Shown: positions 15,664 through 23,828 of the stretch, one piece after another
Position numbering within the stretch: position 1 is the stretch's first letter
Layout: the number at the start of each line of letters is the position of its first letter
From: SAT2750 sp964476375
GTDB lineage: Bacteria; Planctomycetota; Planctomycetia; Pirellulales; Pirellulaceae
Direction: 5' to 3'
Assembly (NCBI GenBank): GCA_964476375.1
Contig: CAYYZW010000110.1
Span: 1 to 26,462, forward strand
Length of the DNA stretch: 26,462 bases
The notes under the pieces: model-generated
Database searches by the model: none
Told to the model about the DNA's origin: nothing
What the model saw: the letters and a program-made list of their open reading frames with translations, nothing else
Translations under genes and position numbers: made by a program

Positions 15664-16065
15664 ATGGCCGAGATGAACTGTATTGTCGTGACGCCCGAGG
15701 AGACCGCGGTCGAGACCGTGGTGGAATCGGTCGTGGTACCGCTTTTTGATGGTGAGATGGGCATCCTGCCCAACCACGGGGCGATGATCGGACGGCTCGG
15801 CTCGGGAGAATTGCGGCTCCGAAACGGGGACCAGGTCGACCGCTTTTTCCTGGACGGCGGATTTATCCAGATCGCTGACAACACGGTTTCGGTCCTTACC
15901 GGACGGGCCGTCCCGGTCGACCAGCTGGATGCCGAGGAGGCCGGGGACCGGCGCGTGGCAGCCCTGGCAGAACCGGCAGTGGGCAGCGAACAGATGGACG
16001 CCAGGGATCAGCTAGTCCAGCAACTGAGAGCCCGGCAGCGCGCCGCCCGGCGGTCGGCCAAGTAG
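15664..16065 (+). CDS. atpC: ATP synthase F1 subunit epsilon
   Basis: Epsilon sits on the shaft and can inhibit ATP hydrolysis. The 133-residue protein has the N-terminal beta-sandwich (ILPNHGAMIGRLGSGELRL, then FFLDGGFIQIADNTVSVLT) and a C-terminal Arg/Ala/Gln-rich helical region (QQLRARQRAARR). The start lies three bases after atpD, so the two are almost certainly coupled. The C-terminal helices appear present, so inhibition may be possible, but this cannot be judged from sequence alone. No clear terminator follows, and the YfhO gene begins 49 bases later. Confidence 0.95.
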   Translation: MAEMNCIVVTPEETAVETVVESVVVPLFDGEMGILPNHGAMIGRLGSGELRLRNGDQVDRFFLDGGFIQIADNTVSVLTGRAVPVDQLDAEEAGDRRVAALAEPAVGSEQMDARDQLVQQLRARQRAARRSAK

Positions 16066-16114
16066 GCACACTGGTTGCCACTCGAGAACGATCCGACCGG
16101 GAGGGCCGACAGGC

Positions 16115-18754
16115 GTGATCCAGGACCGACGGCACCCGCTTCGCTGGCTTCCCGGAATTCTGCTCCTGTTGACTCTCGCCGGAATCTTTCTCCCCCTGAT
16201 CTCGGGAAAGGGCCTGGCCTTTCGCGATACCGCACACTTCTACTCTCCCTCCTTTTCCTGGCAGGCCAGGCAGTGGCGAGACGGATCCGTACCGCTCTGG
16301 AACGACCAGGAGGGCCTCGGAAGTGATGTGGTCGGGGACGGTTCCTCCAGCGTCTTTTACCCAGGCAAGATCCTGCTGGTCGCCCTCCCCTGTGCCTGGG
16401 CCACCCGGCTGAACCTCTACATCCTCGCCCACCTGCTGCTGGCAGCGGCTGGCAGTTACCGCCTGGCACGTGCCTGGAACCTGGAGCGGGCTGCAGCATG
16501 TCTTGCCGCCGCCGCTTACTCACTCAGTGGCCCGGTCCTCTCGCTGCATGCCAACATCCCCTTCCTGGTCGGTGCTGCCTGGCTCCCCTGGGCCTTCCAG
16601 GCAATCGACCGGCTGCTGCGCCGGGCGGAGCCGTCCGCCGTGCTTTCCCTGGCCCTGGTCCTGGCCCTGATGGTGCTTGGCGGTGATCCCCAGGCCGCCT
16701 ACCACGTCGGCCTGGCAGCGGTGCTTTACCTGCTCATACTGCCCCGTCGCATCTCCGGCAGGTCACGGCGGCGGGGGCTGGGGCTGCTTGCCGGCGCCGC
16801 CCTGCTGGCCGGCTTACTCTCGGCCATCCAGCTGCTCCCCCTGCTGGCGCAGTCTCGCCAGAGTACCCGCGCGGCACCTGACCAGCCTCGCTCCTTCTAT
16901 GAACTCCAGCTGCACGGGTCCCCCGCCGGGGAGCAGCTCTCCGGCCTGCTGAAGGGGCCGGAGAATCCCTACCAGCCGGACCCGTACCAGTTCAGTGTCG
17001 CTCCCTGGCGACTTGCCGAGCTTGCCTGGCCCAACGTCAGCGGCCAAATGTACCCACAGAACGGGCGCTGGCTGCGCAGCCTTGGAGGCGAGCAGCGGAT
17101 CTGGACTCCGACGCTCTACATGGGCCTTTGGGTGATGGTACTGGCCTGGAGTGGCTGGAGTCTGCGAAGCAGTGAGCGGCCGGTGCGCTGGCTGAGCTGG
17201 ATACTGCTGCTCTCGGCAATCGCCAGCCTTGGCCTCTACGGGGCCGGATGGATCCTGCGGCAGGCAGGCCTGCACGAGAACCCCGGCAGCGATCCGACCG
17301 GGGGACTCTACTGGCTGATGACGGTCATCCTGCCGGGTTATGTGAAGTTTCGCTTCCCGGCCAAGTTATGGATACTTTTCACCCTGGCCGGCAGCCTGCT
17401 GTCCGCCTGGCAGATGCACAAGCTCCTCGATGGCCGCCGGCGGCGTCCGGCACGCCGCCTGGTCCTGCTGGCCGCTGCCGGTGCTGCCGGACTGCTGCTG
17501 CTTGCGCTGCTGCGGCCCTGGCTGCTGGAGCACCTGGGCCGGGGACAGTCGGATTACCTGCTGGGCCCCTTGCAGGCCAAGGCTGCCTATCGCGGCATCC
17601 TGCTGGCCCTGCTGCACGGAACACTTCTGGCCCTGCTGCTTTTAGGCCTGCTTGCCAACCTGCCGTCTCGCCTGCTCGGCCCGCTGCTGGTCTCCCTCAC
17701 GATCCTCGAGATCGGCGCGGCGAACAGCCACCTGGTCCAGCACGTCCCCGGCAGAGCCTGGGACACTTCCTCTCCCATGGAAATCCTGCAACACGGTGTC
17801 CCGGCCACAAAACCCCGGCCACCGGAACGTGTCTTCCGTGCCCAGTGGCGACAGTGGAAGCCCCGGCACTGGCTCCTGCAGTCCTCGCCCCAGCGTCTCC
17901 ACGAGTCGGTCCGCTGGGATCGACAGACCCTGCTTCCCCGCTACCATTTACTTTCTCCACTGGGCAGCCTGGAGAGCAGCCGGAGCCTGCAGGATCGCAC
18001 CCTGGCAACGCTGCTGGACGTGGGTAGGCGGCATGGCCCCCGGCGGCCGGACGGCCTGCGGGAACCGGATCTCCAGTTGCTCCAGTCGATCGGCATCCGC
18101 TGGCTTGCCGGCCCCGGCGACTGGCACCCGGGAGGCCCCTCGCACCGGCAGGATCTGTCCCGGCTCCAGGCCCCGCCCGACAATTTCTCTCTCTGGCAGA
18201 TCCATTCCCCCGCCCCTTTCGCCCGTGTTGTTTTCAAGGACAGGCGAACCGGGCCACTCCCGGAACGGATGTCCGATCTTGCCCGGCAGATCGAAGCAGA
18301 ACTCTATCCCGATGGCGGGCTCCTTGATCTCACCCGACTGGTCCTCCTGCATGGCGAGGGGCCATCGCAGACAGCCCCGCCGGGAGAAACGAGGCTGCCT
18401 TCCTCTGCCGCGACAATCGAACTGGGACTCTTCGAACCGACCCGCCGGGAGTGGAAGGTGCGTCTGGGGCAGCCCGCATACCTTGTCCTGAACCAGGCCT
18501 ATGCCCCGGGCTGGAAAGCATGGTCACGTCCAGCAGGAACCGCCCGGTGGCAGCAGGTTCCCCTCGAACGGGCCAACTTTATTGCCACCGCCCTGCCCCT
18601 TCCGGCCGGAGAACAGCAGCTGCTCCTGCGTTACCAGCCGGCCCCGGTCCGTACCGGGGCCTGGCTCAGCCTGGCCGGGCTGGGCCTGCTCCTTATTCTC
18701 CAGATCGCCCTTCGGCGGCGGGCCAGGCCTGATGGCCTTCTGGAGACGGGCTAG
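16115..18754 (+). CDS. YfhO-type large membrane protein
   Basis: The 879-residue protein has many membrane helices (about a dozen in the first 530 residues) and then a large extracytoplasmic C-terminal region, ending in one more helix near 850-870. The opening (short hydrophobic helix, then a soluble loop with FRDTAHFYSP and VPLWNDQEGLGSD) and the C-terminal signature YAPGWKAW are typical of the YfhO family, which resembles GT-C glycosyltransferases. Bacterial YfhO proteins are linked to glycosylation of cell-surface polymers, but the substrate here is unknown. GTG start with GGGAGG about 10 bases upstream. It follows atpC with no visible terminator and may be in the same transcript. The stop overlaps the serine acetyltransferase stop by four bases (CTAG). 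Confidence 0.85.
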   Translation: MIQDRRHPLRWLPGILLLLTLAGIFLPLISGKGLAFRDTAHFYSPSFSWQARQWRDGSVPLWNDQEGLGSDVVGDGSSSVFYPGKILLVALPCAWATRLNLYILAHLLLAAAGSYRLARAWNLERAAACLAAAAYSLSGPVLSLHANIPFLVGAAWLPWAFQAIDRLLRRAEPSAVLSLALVLALMVLGGDPQAAYHVGLAAVLYLLILPRRISGRSRRRGLGLLAGAALLAGLLSAIQLLPLLAQSRQSTRAAPDQPRSFYELQLHGSPAGEQLSGLLKGPENPYQPDPYQFSVAPWRLAELAWPNVSGQMYPQNGRWLRSLGGEQRIWTPTLYMGLWVMVLAWSGWSLRSSERPVRWLSWILLLSAIASLGLYGAGWILRQAGLHENPGSDPTGGLYWLMTVILPGYVKFRFPAKLWILFTLAGSLLSAWQMHKLLDGRRRRPARRLVLLAAAGAAGLLLLALLRPWLLEHLGRGQSDYLLGPLQAKAAYRGILLALLHGTLLALLLLGLLANLPSRLLGPLLVSLTILEIGAANSHLVQHVPGRAWDTSSPMEILQHGVPATKPRPPERVFRAQWRQWKPRHWLLQSSPQRLHESVRWDRQTLLPRYHLLSPLGSLESSRSLQDRTLATLLDVGRRHGPRRPDGLREPDLQLLQSIGIRWLAGPGDWHPGGPSHRQDLSRLQAPPDNFSLWQIHSPAPFARVVFKDRRTGPLPERMSDLARQIEAELYPDGGLLDLTRLVLLHGEGPSQTAPPGETRLPSSAATIELGLFEPTRREWKVRLGQPAYLVLNQAYAPGWKAWSRPAGTARWQQVPLERANFIATALPLPAGEQQLLLRYQPAPVRTGAWLSLAGLGLLLILQIALRRRARPDGLLETG

Positions 18755-19722
18755 ATCTGAAAGTTGCTGTCGGGATGGAGCGAATCGGGATCCTCGTTTC
18801 GCATCCGCAGGGCCGGTTTTTCCAGCATCACCGTGGTATGGGGTTCCACACTGCGGGTCAGCCAGACGCTGGAACCAACCACGCTGTCGTGCCCGATCAC
18901 GGTTTTCCCACCCAGGATCGTGGCACTGGCATAAATTACCACCCGGTCCTCGATCGTGGGATGCCGTTTCATGGTACGGATGATGTTTCCATCGGCATCG
19001 GTGGGAAAACTGAGCGCACCGAGTGTCACCCCCTGGTAGATCTTGACGTGACTCCCGATTTCGGTGGTCTCTCCGATCACGACCCCCGTCCCGTGATCGA
19101 TAAAGAAATGGTCGCCGATGGTCGCGCCGGGATGGATATCGATCCCGGTCTCCTTGTGGGCCCACTCGCAGAGCATCCGCGGAATAAAAGGGACCTCCAG
19201 CTTGTATAACTCATGCGCGATCCGGTAGACCGTGATCGCCTCCAGGCCGGGGTAGCAAAAAATCACCTCGTCGAGGTTCTGGCAGGCCGGGTCCCCATCG
19301 TAGGCGGCCTGGGCGTCGGTCGCCAACAGCCGCCGCATATCGGGAATCCGTGCGAGCAGCTCAAGCGTGATATCCTGTGCCCGTGCCTCGTGACCCGCTG
19401 CCGGATCCGAATCATCCGTCTGTTCTCCCCGAACACGGCTTTCATGCGCCATCGCTCGAGATATCTGGATGATCAAACGGTCGTGCAGCCCGTCGATCAA
19501 ATCCCCGATGTAGTAACCGACATTCCCCAGGTGCAGTCCCTCCCGGCGACGATACCCGGGAAAGAGGATCTCTCTCATGTCCTCCAGGGCCGTGATCACT
19601 TCCTCGTATCGCGGCAGGGGACTATGGTCCAGGTGGTTGATGGTACCGACCGACTCGTACGTCTCGACAATCGATTCGGTAATACCAGGCAGTTCATCTT
19701 TTCGTCGGGTCTCGGAAGCCAT
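18751..19722 (-). CDS. cysE: Serine O-acetyltransferase (EpsC/CysE type)
   Basis: This enzyme makes O-acetylserine from serine and acetyl-CoA, the first step of cysteine synthesis. From the chosen start it has 323 residues. The N-terminal 170 residues are helical. The left-handed beta-helix follows, with IDIHPGATIG, FIDHGTGVVIGET (catalytic His210), a conserved Asp at 195, and KRHPTI (His254), then the YASATILGG repeats. The size matches the longer EpsC-like branch rather than E. coli CysE (273). The start is ATG at 19722, with GGAG about 10 bases upstream. The frame is open to 19851, but those 43 residues are unlikely to be coding. A possible promoter overlapped by a dyad lies at 19815-19831. 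No cysK is nearby. Confidence 0.93.
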   Translation of the reverse strand: MASETRRKDELPGITESIVETYESVGTINHLDHSPLPRYEEVITALEDMREILFPGYRRREGLHLGNVGYYIGDLIDGLHDRLIIQISRAMAHESRVRGEQTDDSDPAAGHEARAQDITLELLARIPDMRRLLATDAQAAYDGDPACQNLDEVIFCYPGLEAITVYRIAHELYKLEVPFIPRMLCEWAHKETGIDIHPGATIGDHFFIDHGTGVVIGETTEIGSHVKIYQGVTLGALSFPTDADGNIIRTMKRHPTIEDRVVIYASATILGGKTVIGHDSVVGSSVWLTRSVEPHTTVMLEKPALRMRNEDPDSLHPDSNFQI

Positions 19723-19814
19723 AACTAAAAACTCCGGGCCAGAAAAACTGCACTGGAGGCAGTAGGAATCTGGCAGGTCTGGGGAAAGAGAAAAAGTGAC
19801 AACGCGCGACGGGG

Positions 19815-19831
19815 GTCCGGTTATACCGGAC
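19815..19831 (-). promoter_or_regulatory. Dyad overlapping a -10-like element before cysE
   Basis: GTCCGGT-TAT-ACCGGAC is a perfect 7-base inverted repeat with a 3-base centre. On the minus strand it contains TATAAC, a 5 of 6 match to a -10 box, about 98 bases before the cysE ATG. No good -35 is seen at 16-18 bases. It could be an operator over a promoter, or simply a hairpin in the leader. Confidence 0.35.
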
Positions 19832-19963
19832 AAATACAGCGGCAAGAGCATACCACTGGAGCGAGGATGAAATCGGTCTGTTTCACCATGGTCGCATCGC
19901 CTTGAAGGAGCCTGCGGAAGAGGAGGACACTCTTACCAGCATGAGTCACGGAGTCATCACTGT

Positions 19964-19981
19964 AAAGGGGCACACGCCCCC
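19964..19981 (-). terminator. Weak terminator candidate after the EF-G gene
   Basis: On the minus strand GGGGC-GTGT-GCCCC is followed by TTTACA. The five-pair GC stem is strong but the T run is only three bases. It lies about 55 bases past the EF-G stop. Confidence 0.3.
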
Positions 19982-20036
19982 GATACCACGCGAGAGGATT
20001 TCCCGGCCCTCTCCGAAGCGGTCCTGCCGGTGCCGA

Positions 20037-22136
20037 CTAGCCATCGTCCTCTTCTTCTTCGACTTTTGACTTGGAAATAATATTCTGCTGGATATTTCCG
20101 GGCATGATATCGTAGTGGCTGAATTCCATCGAGTAGCTCCCCTGCCCACCTGTCATGCTCGAGAGTGTACGGGAATAGGTCGTCACTTCCCGAAGCGGCA
20201 CCTCGCAGCGGGCCGTCTGGTAGCTTCCTCCTGCCGAATCGGTTCCCTGAACCTTGCCACCCCGGCTGGACATGTCGCTGTAGACATCCCCCACGTTGGA
20301 TTCCGGCACCGTGATCGCCATCTTGACGATCGGCTCCAGCAGGCAGGGCTGTGCTTCCTGGAAGACATTGCGGAAGGCCATCGAGGCGGCGGTCTTGAAT
20401 GCTGCTTCCGAGCTATCCACATCATGGTGCTTGCCGAAGTGAACTTCCACGCAGACATCCTGCACCTGGTAACCGGCGATCACACCCCGTTCCATCCGTT
20501 CACGAAATCCTTTTTGCACGGCCGGCATGAAGTTCCCGGGAATGACACCTCCCACCACCGAGTCGACCGAGAGAAAATTCTTGGTTTCGTCGTACTTGAA
20601 GTCCTTGAGCGAGGAAAATCGCTCGGATGACTTGACGGCGTAGGACTCGATATCGGTTCCCCGTGGAAGCGGGTACATGCGGATGTGGACCTCGCCAAAT
20701 TGCCCCCGGCCTCCCGACTGTTTCTTGTGCCGGTAGCTTCCCTCGGCATTCGCCTGGATTGTCTCCCGGTAGGGGATCTTCGGTTCCCGGGTAACCACTT
20801 CCAGCTTGTCACGCCGAACCAGCCGTTCCCGCACGATGGTCAGGTGCAGGTCACTCATGCCGGTCATCACCATTTCCTTCGTCTGGCCATCCCGGTTCAG
20901 CAGGAACGTCGGATCTTCATCCACAACCTTTGCCAGGGCGGTGGAGAGCTTGGTCTCGTCCCCCCGCGCCTTGGGGGAGACAGCCAGCCCCACCATCGGA
21001 GTGGGAAACTGGATGTCGGGCATGAAAGCGTCCCCGATGGAGGTAGAGGTCGCCAGGTCTTCCATCTTGGCCACCGCCACAATATCACCGGCACTTGCAG
21101 AAGCGACCTGCTCGGTCTGATCGGCCTGGGTGACGAGCAGTTGCCCCATCTTGATCGGCTTGCGGGCTGTGGAAAGGCTGACCGACTGGTCTTTCTTGAG
21201 CGTTCCAGAGAAGATTCGGATGAAACTCAGCTTCTGGACGAAAGGATCCACTCGTGTCTTGAAGACCTGTGCAACCAGCGGGCCTGCCGGATCGGAGGTA
21301 ACCTCCATCTCCTCCTCTCCCTTGCGGGCCGTCCAGGTTCGATCACCCGGGGAAAGACCACAAAGCACAAGTGCATCAAGCAATGCGTCCAGGCCGGTGC
21401 CGGACTTGGCACTGCAGCAGATAATCGGTACCAGGCTTCCCTCGGCAACCGCTCGCACCATAAGCTTTTTGAGTTCCTCCTTGCTCGGCTGCTGGCCCTC
21501 GAAATACCGTTCCATCACCTCCTCGTCCACCTCGATGATCGATTCGATCAACTGCTCACGGATTTCCGCTACATCGACCAGGGCCCCATCGGCACTGGCA
21601 TTTTCATCGAGCGTGTTGACGACCCCGCTAAAGTCCGCCCCATGTCCGACCGGAACGGTCAACAGGGTGCACTGGTTACCCCACATTTCACGGATGTCAC
21701 TTACCAGGGTTTCAAACTCGATATTCTCTCCGTCCATCTTGTTGATGATGATGAACTTCCCCAGCCCTCCCATGTTGGCAACGTCAAAAACACGTCGCGT
21801 GTTCACCTCGATACCGGACTGCGCGTTAATGACCACGGCAGCGGTATCGACCCCGGTGAGCGAGCCGATGGCCTGCCCTATGAAATCCGGGTAACCGGGG
21901 GTATCGATGACATTCAGGCGAACGCCAGCATGGTCCAGGTGCACCACGCTTGCCTCGATGGAGTACTGGTGACTTTTTTCTTCCGGATCAAAATCACAGA
22001 TACTCGTTCCATCATCCACGCTCGGATTGGCACTCACCGCGCCTGTTTTCACCAGCAGCTGATCCACCAGCGTGGTCTTGCCGGCAGACCCATGACCACA
22101 AAATGCAACGTTTCGGATGTTTTCAATATTCGCCAT
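20037..22136 (-). CDS. Divergent elongation factor G-like GTPase (EF-G2 type)
   Basis: A full-length EF-G-like protein of 699 residues. The G domain has P-loop GHGSAGKT (14-21), DTPGYPDF (78-85) and NKMD (132-135). Canonical EF-G has DTPGHVDF, and its His is the catalytic residue for GTP hydrolysis. Here it is Tyr82, as in EF-G2-like paralogues. Domain IV keeps its tip sequence HHDVDSSE and domain V follows. The tail ends in an acidic run (KVEEEEDDG). The start is ATG 22136, with AGGGA about 8 bases upstream. An upstream ATG (22178) would overlap the hisA stop. It may serve a specialised step in translation or recycling rather than normal elongation, and a second, canonical EF-G should exist elsewhere. 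It lies 44 bases after hisA. Confidence 0.92.
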   Translation of the reverse strand: MANIENIRNVAFCGHGSAGKTTLVDQLLVKTGAVSANPSVDDGTSICDFDPEEKSHQYSIEASVVHLDHAGVRLNVIDTPGYPDFIGQAIGSLTGVDTAAVVINAQSGIEVNTRRVFDVANMGGLGKFIIINKMDGENIEFETLVSDIREMWGNQCTLLTVPVGHGADFSGVVNTLDENASADGALVDVAEIREQLIESIIEVDEEVMERYFEGQQPSKEELKKLMVRAVAEGSLVPIICCSAKSGTGLDALLDALVLCGLSPGDRTWTARKGEEEMEVTSDPAGPLVAQVFKTRVDPFVQKLSFIRIFSGTLKKDQSVSLSTARKPIKMGQLLVTQADQTEQVASASAGDIVAVAKMEDLATSTSIGDAFMPDIQFPTPMVGLAVSPKARGDETKLSTALAKVVDEDPTFLLNRDGQTKEMVMTGMSDLHLTIVRERLVRRDKLEVVTREPKIPYRETIQANAEGSYRHKKQSGGRGQFGEVHIRMYPLPRGTDIESYAVKSSERFSSLKDFKYDETKNFLSVDSVVGGVIPGNFMPAVQKGFRERMERGVIAGYQVQDVCVEVHFGKHHDVDSSEAAFKTAASMAFRNVFQEAQPCLLEPIVKMAITVPESNVGDVYSDMSSRGGKVQGTDSAGGSYQTARCEVPLREVTTYSRTLSSMTGGQGSYSMEFSHYDIMPGNIQQNIISKSKVEEEEDDG

Positions 22137-22180
22137 AAGAGAATTCCCTGTACCGGCCAGGCCGGCACGATCTATCAAGG

Positions 22181-22906
22181 TTACGGTAAATGATCACCTG
22201 CTGTTTCCAGAACGTCGGGTAATGACAGGCGACCCTCGTAAAGTGCTTTGCCGACAATACACCCGGCCATTCCCACGTCGGCCAGTGATTGAACATCCTC
22301 CAGGGTCGTCACACCCCCGGAGGCAATCACCGGCATGTCCACTTCCTGTTGCATTCTTTGCATTGCTTCCAGGTTGGGCCCCTGAAGCATTCCATCTCTT
22401 GCAATATCCGTGTAAACCAATCCCGCCAGCGGTTCACCGGCGAGTTTCCCCGCCAGCTCGACTGCATCCAGGTCGCTCACCTGGGCCCAGCCGTCGGTGG
22501 CAACCTGCCCATTACGGGCATCAACCCCAGCGACCAGTTGTCCCGGAAAGCGACGACAAACGCCGGCAAACCAGTCGGGATCCCTCACTGCCCGTGTACC
22601 AATGACCAGGCGTGACAGTCCCGCTGCCAGCAATCCGGCAATGGCCTCCTCATCACGGATGCCGCCACCAAGCTGGCAGGGTATCTCCACCGCCTCGACA
22701 ATAGACTGGGCAATGTCCCGGTTGGCTGTCCTGCCATCCCGGGCACCATCCAAATCGACAAGGTGCAAGCGGCGTGCTCCAAGCTCGGCCCATCGCCGTG
22801 CGACGTCGACCGGATCATCCGCATAGACTGTCTGGCGGTCAAAATCGCCCTGCACGAGGCGAACACATTTGCCGTCCCGTAGATCGATCGCCGGCCAGAT
22901 CTCCAT
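22181..22906 (-). CDS. hisA: HisA, phosphoribosyl-ProFAR isomerase
   Basis: HisA isomerises ProFAR to PRFAR in histidine synthesis. It is a TIM barrel of about 241 residues from the chosen start, the usual length. The catalytic acids are Asp8 in PAIDLRDGK and Asp129 in AGVDARNG. The phosphate-binding glycines GGGIRD and ASGGVT and the ending VGKALYEG are present. The ATG at 22906 matches family N-termini. A frame extension to 22966 would add 20 non-conserved residues. The Shine-Dalgarno is weak. The gene is 107 bases after hisH, with a possible promoter between, and 44 bases before the EF-G gene. Confidence 0.95.
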   Translation of the reverse strand: MEIWPAIDLRDGKCVRLVQGDFDRQTVYADDPVDVARRWAELGARRLHLVDLDGARDGRTANRDIAQSIVEAVEIPCQLGGGIRDEEAIAGLLAAGLSRLVIGTRAVRDPDWFAGVCRRFPGQLVAGVDARNGQVATDGWAQVSDLDAVELAGKLAGEPLAGLVYTDIARDGMLQGPNLEAMQRMQQEVDMPVIASGGVTTLEDVQSLADVGMAGCIVGKALYEGRLSLPDVLETAGDHLP

Positions 22907-22954
22907 GTCACGCTTTACACGAACCTGTCTATTGTCCAGAGGGTGAAAACTCGC

Positions 22955-22983
22955 AATATGACACACAGTTCCGGTGTTGACAA
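22955..22983 (-). promoter_or_regulatory. Candidate promoter of hisA
   Basis: On the minus strand TTGTCA (22983 to 22978, 5 of 6 matches) and CATATT (22960 to 22955, 4 of 6) are 17 bases apart. Transcription would start about 40 bases before the hisA ATG. This suggests hisA and the EF-G gene can be expressed apart from hisH. Confidence 0.35.
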
Positions 22984-23013
22984 GGAGTCACAGGATGGTC
23001 GGGAAAGGTAGGT

Positions 23014-23625
23014 TTATCCCGGCAAATCAGCGAAATTCTTTAACATCCTCAGGCCCGCCTGCTGGCGCTTTTCGGGATGAAACTGCGTGGCAAAAATATT
23101 CTCCTGCCAGATCATCGCGCAGAATCGCTGATGGTAATCACATTCCACGGCAATCACATCCGGATCGGTCGGACGCACGTAATAGGAGTGCACATAATAG
23201 AAATAACTTCCCTCATCGATCCCCTCCAAAAGCGGTGCCCTCTGGCGAATCACGGCCTGGTTCCATCCCATGTGGGGTATCTTTACTTCGGCTTGATCCG
23301 AGAACCGAACCACCTCCCCGGGAATGACCCCCATCCCTTCAAAACGGCCCCCTTCATGACTGACATCGAAAAGCAACTGCAGTCCCAGGCAGATTCCAAG
23401 GAAGGGGGTACCCTGCCTGATCGACTCGCATATCGGTTCCACCAGGGAACGCCGGTGCAGTTCTGAAATTGCATCCTCAAACGCTCCGACTCCCGGCAGG
23501 ACGATTTTCTCGGCCCTCCGAACCTGCTCCGGGTCACTCGTAATTTCTGCCTCCACGCCGACCTTTTCAAAGGCCTTCTGGACACTCCGCAGGTTCCCCA
23601 TCTGGTAATCAACAATTGAGATCAT
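23014..23625 (-). CDS. hisH: HisH, glutamine amidotransferase subunit of imidazole glycerol phosphate synthase
   Basis: HisH releases ammonia from glutamine and feeds it to HisF, which makes IGP and AICAR from PRFAR. From the chosen start it has 203 residues, the normal size. The class I triad is Cys79 in GICLGLQLLF, with His183 and Glu185 in QFHPEK. The PGVGAFEDA oxyanion segment is present. GGGAG lies five bases before ATG 23625. The frame is open to 23673, which would add 16 unlikely residues. The partner hisF is not in the window, so it must be elsewhere. The gene diverges from the OmpA-like lipoprotein gene. Confidence 0.95.
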   Translation of the reverse strand: MISIVDYQMGNLRSVQKAFEKVGVEAEITSDPEQVRRAEKIVLPGVGAFEDAISELHRRSLVEPICESIRQGTPFLGICLGLQLLFDVSHEGGRFEGMGVIPGEVVRFSDQAEVKIPHMGWNQAVIRQRAPLLEGIDEGSYFYYVHSYYVRPTDPDVIAVECDYHQRFCAMIWQENIFATQFHPEKRQQAGLRMLKNFADLPG

Positions 23626-23749
23626 CGTCTCTCCCGACAAGCTGGACAGCGGTTCTGTCATCACGCAGGACACTTCCAGCAGGCCCTGGTTCGCCTCTTA
23701 TTCTATGTTTTTTCACGTCACCGCCGAGGTACCAACGAAAATTTGGGCC

Positions 23750-23779
23750 TTGTCATGCCATCTTCCTCTTTGCTACCAT
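23750..23779 (+). promoter_or_regulatory. Candidate promoter of the OmpA-like lipoprotein gene
   Basis: TTGTCA (23750-23755) and TACCAT (23774-23779) are 18 bases apart. Transcription would start near 23786, leaving about 43 bases before ATG 23829. This supports that start over the ATG at 23793, which would have almost no leader. Confidence 0.35.
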
Positions 23780-23828
23780 CCCGGCCCGCACTATGAAGGA
23801 CACTCCCCTTACCGGCCAGGATCTCCAG

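Larger units (their letters stand above)
19723..20036. other. Intergenic region between the EF-G gene and cysE
   Basis: No gene is seen in these 314 bases. It contains the cysE dyad (19815-19831), a direct repeat GAGTCA-CG-GAGTCA near 19943-19956, and a weak terminator-like hairpin after the EF-G gene (19964-19981). Confidence 0.5.

Noticed and set aside
14602..15777. A long minus-strand open frame opposite atpD
   Set aside because: The atpD frame is certain and the opposite frame has a His/Gly/Arg-rich composition typical of antisense reading.
20685..22193. A 502-codon plus-strand open frame opposite the EF-G gene
   Set aside because: The EF-G motifs fix the coding strand. The opposite frame shows no motifs or ribosome-binding site.
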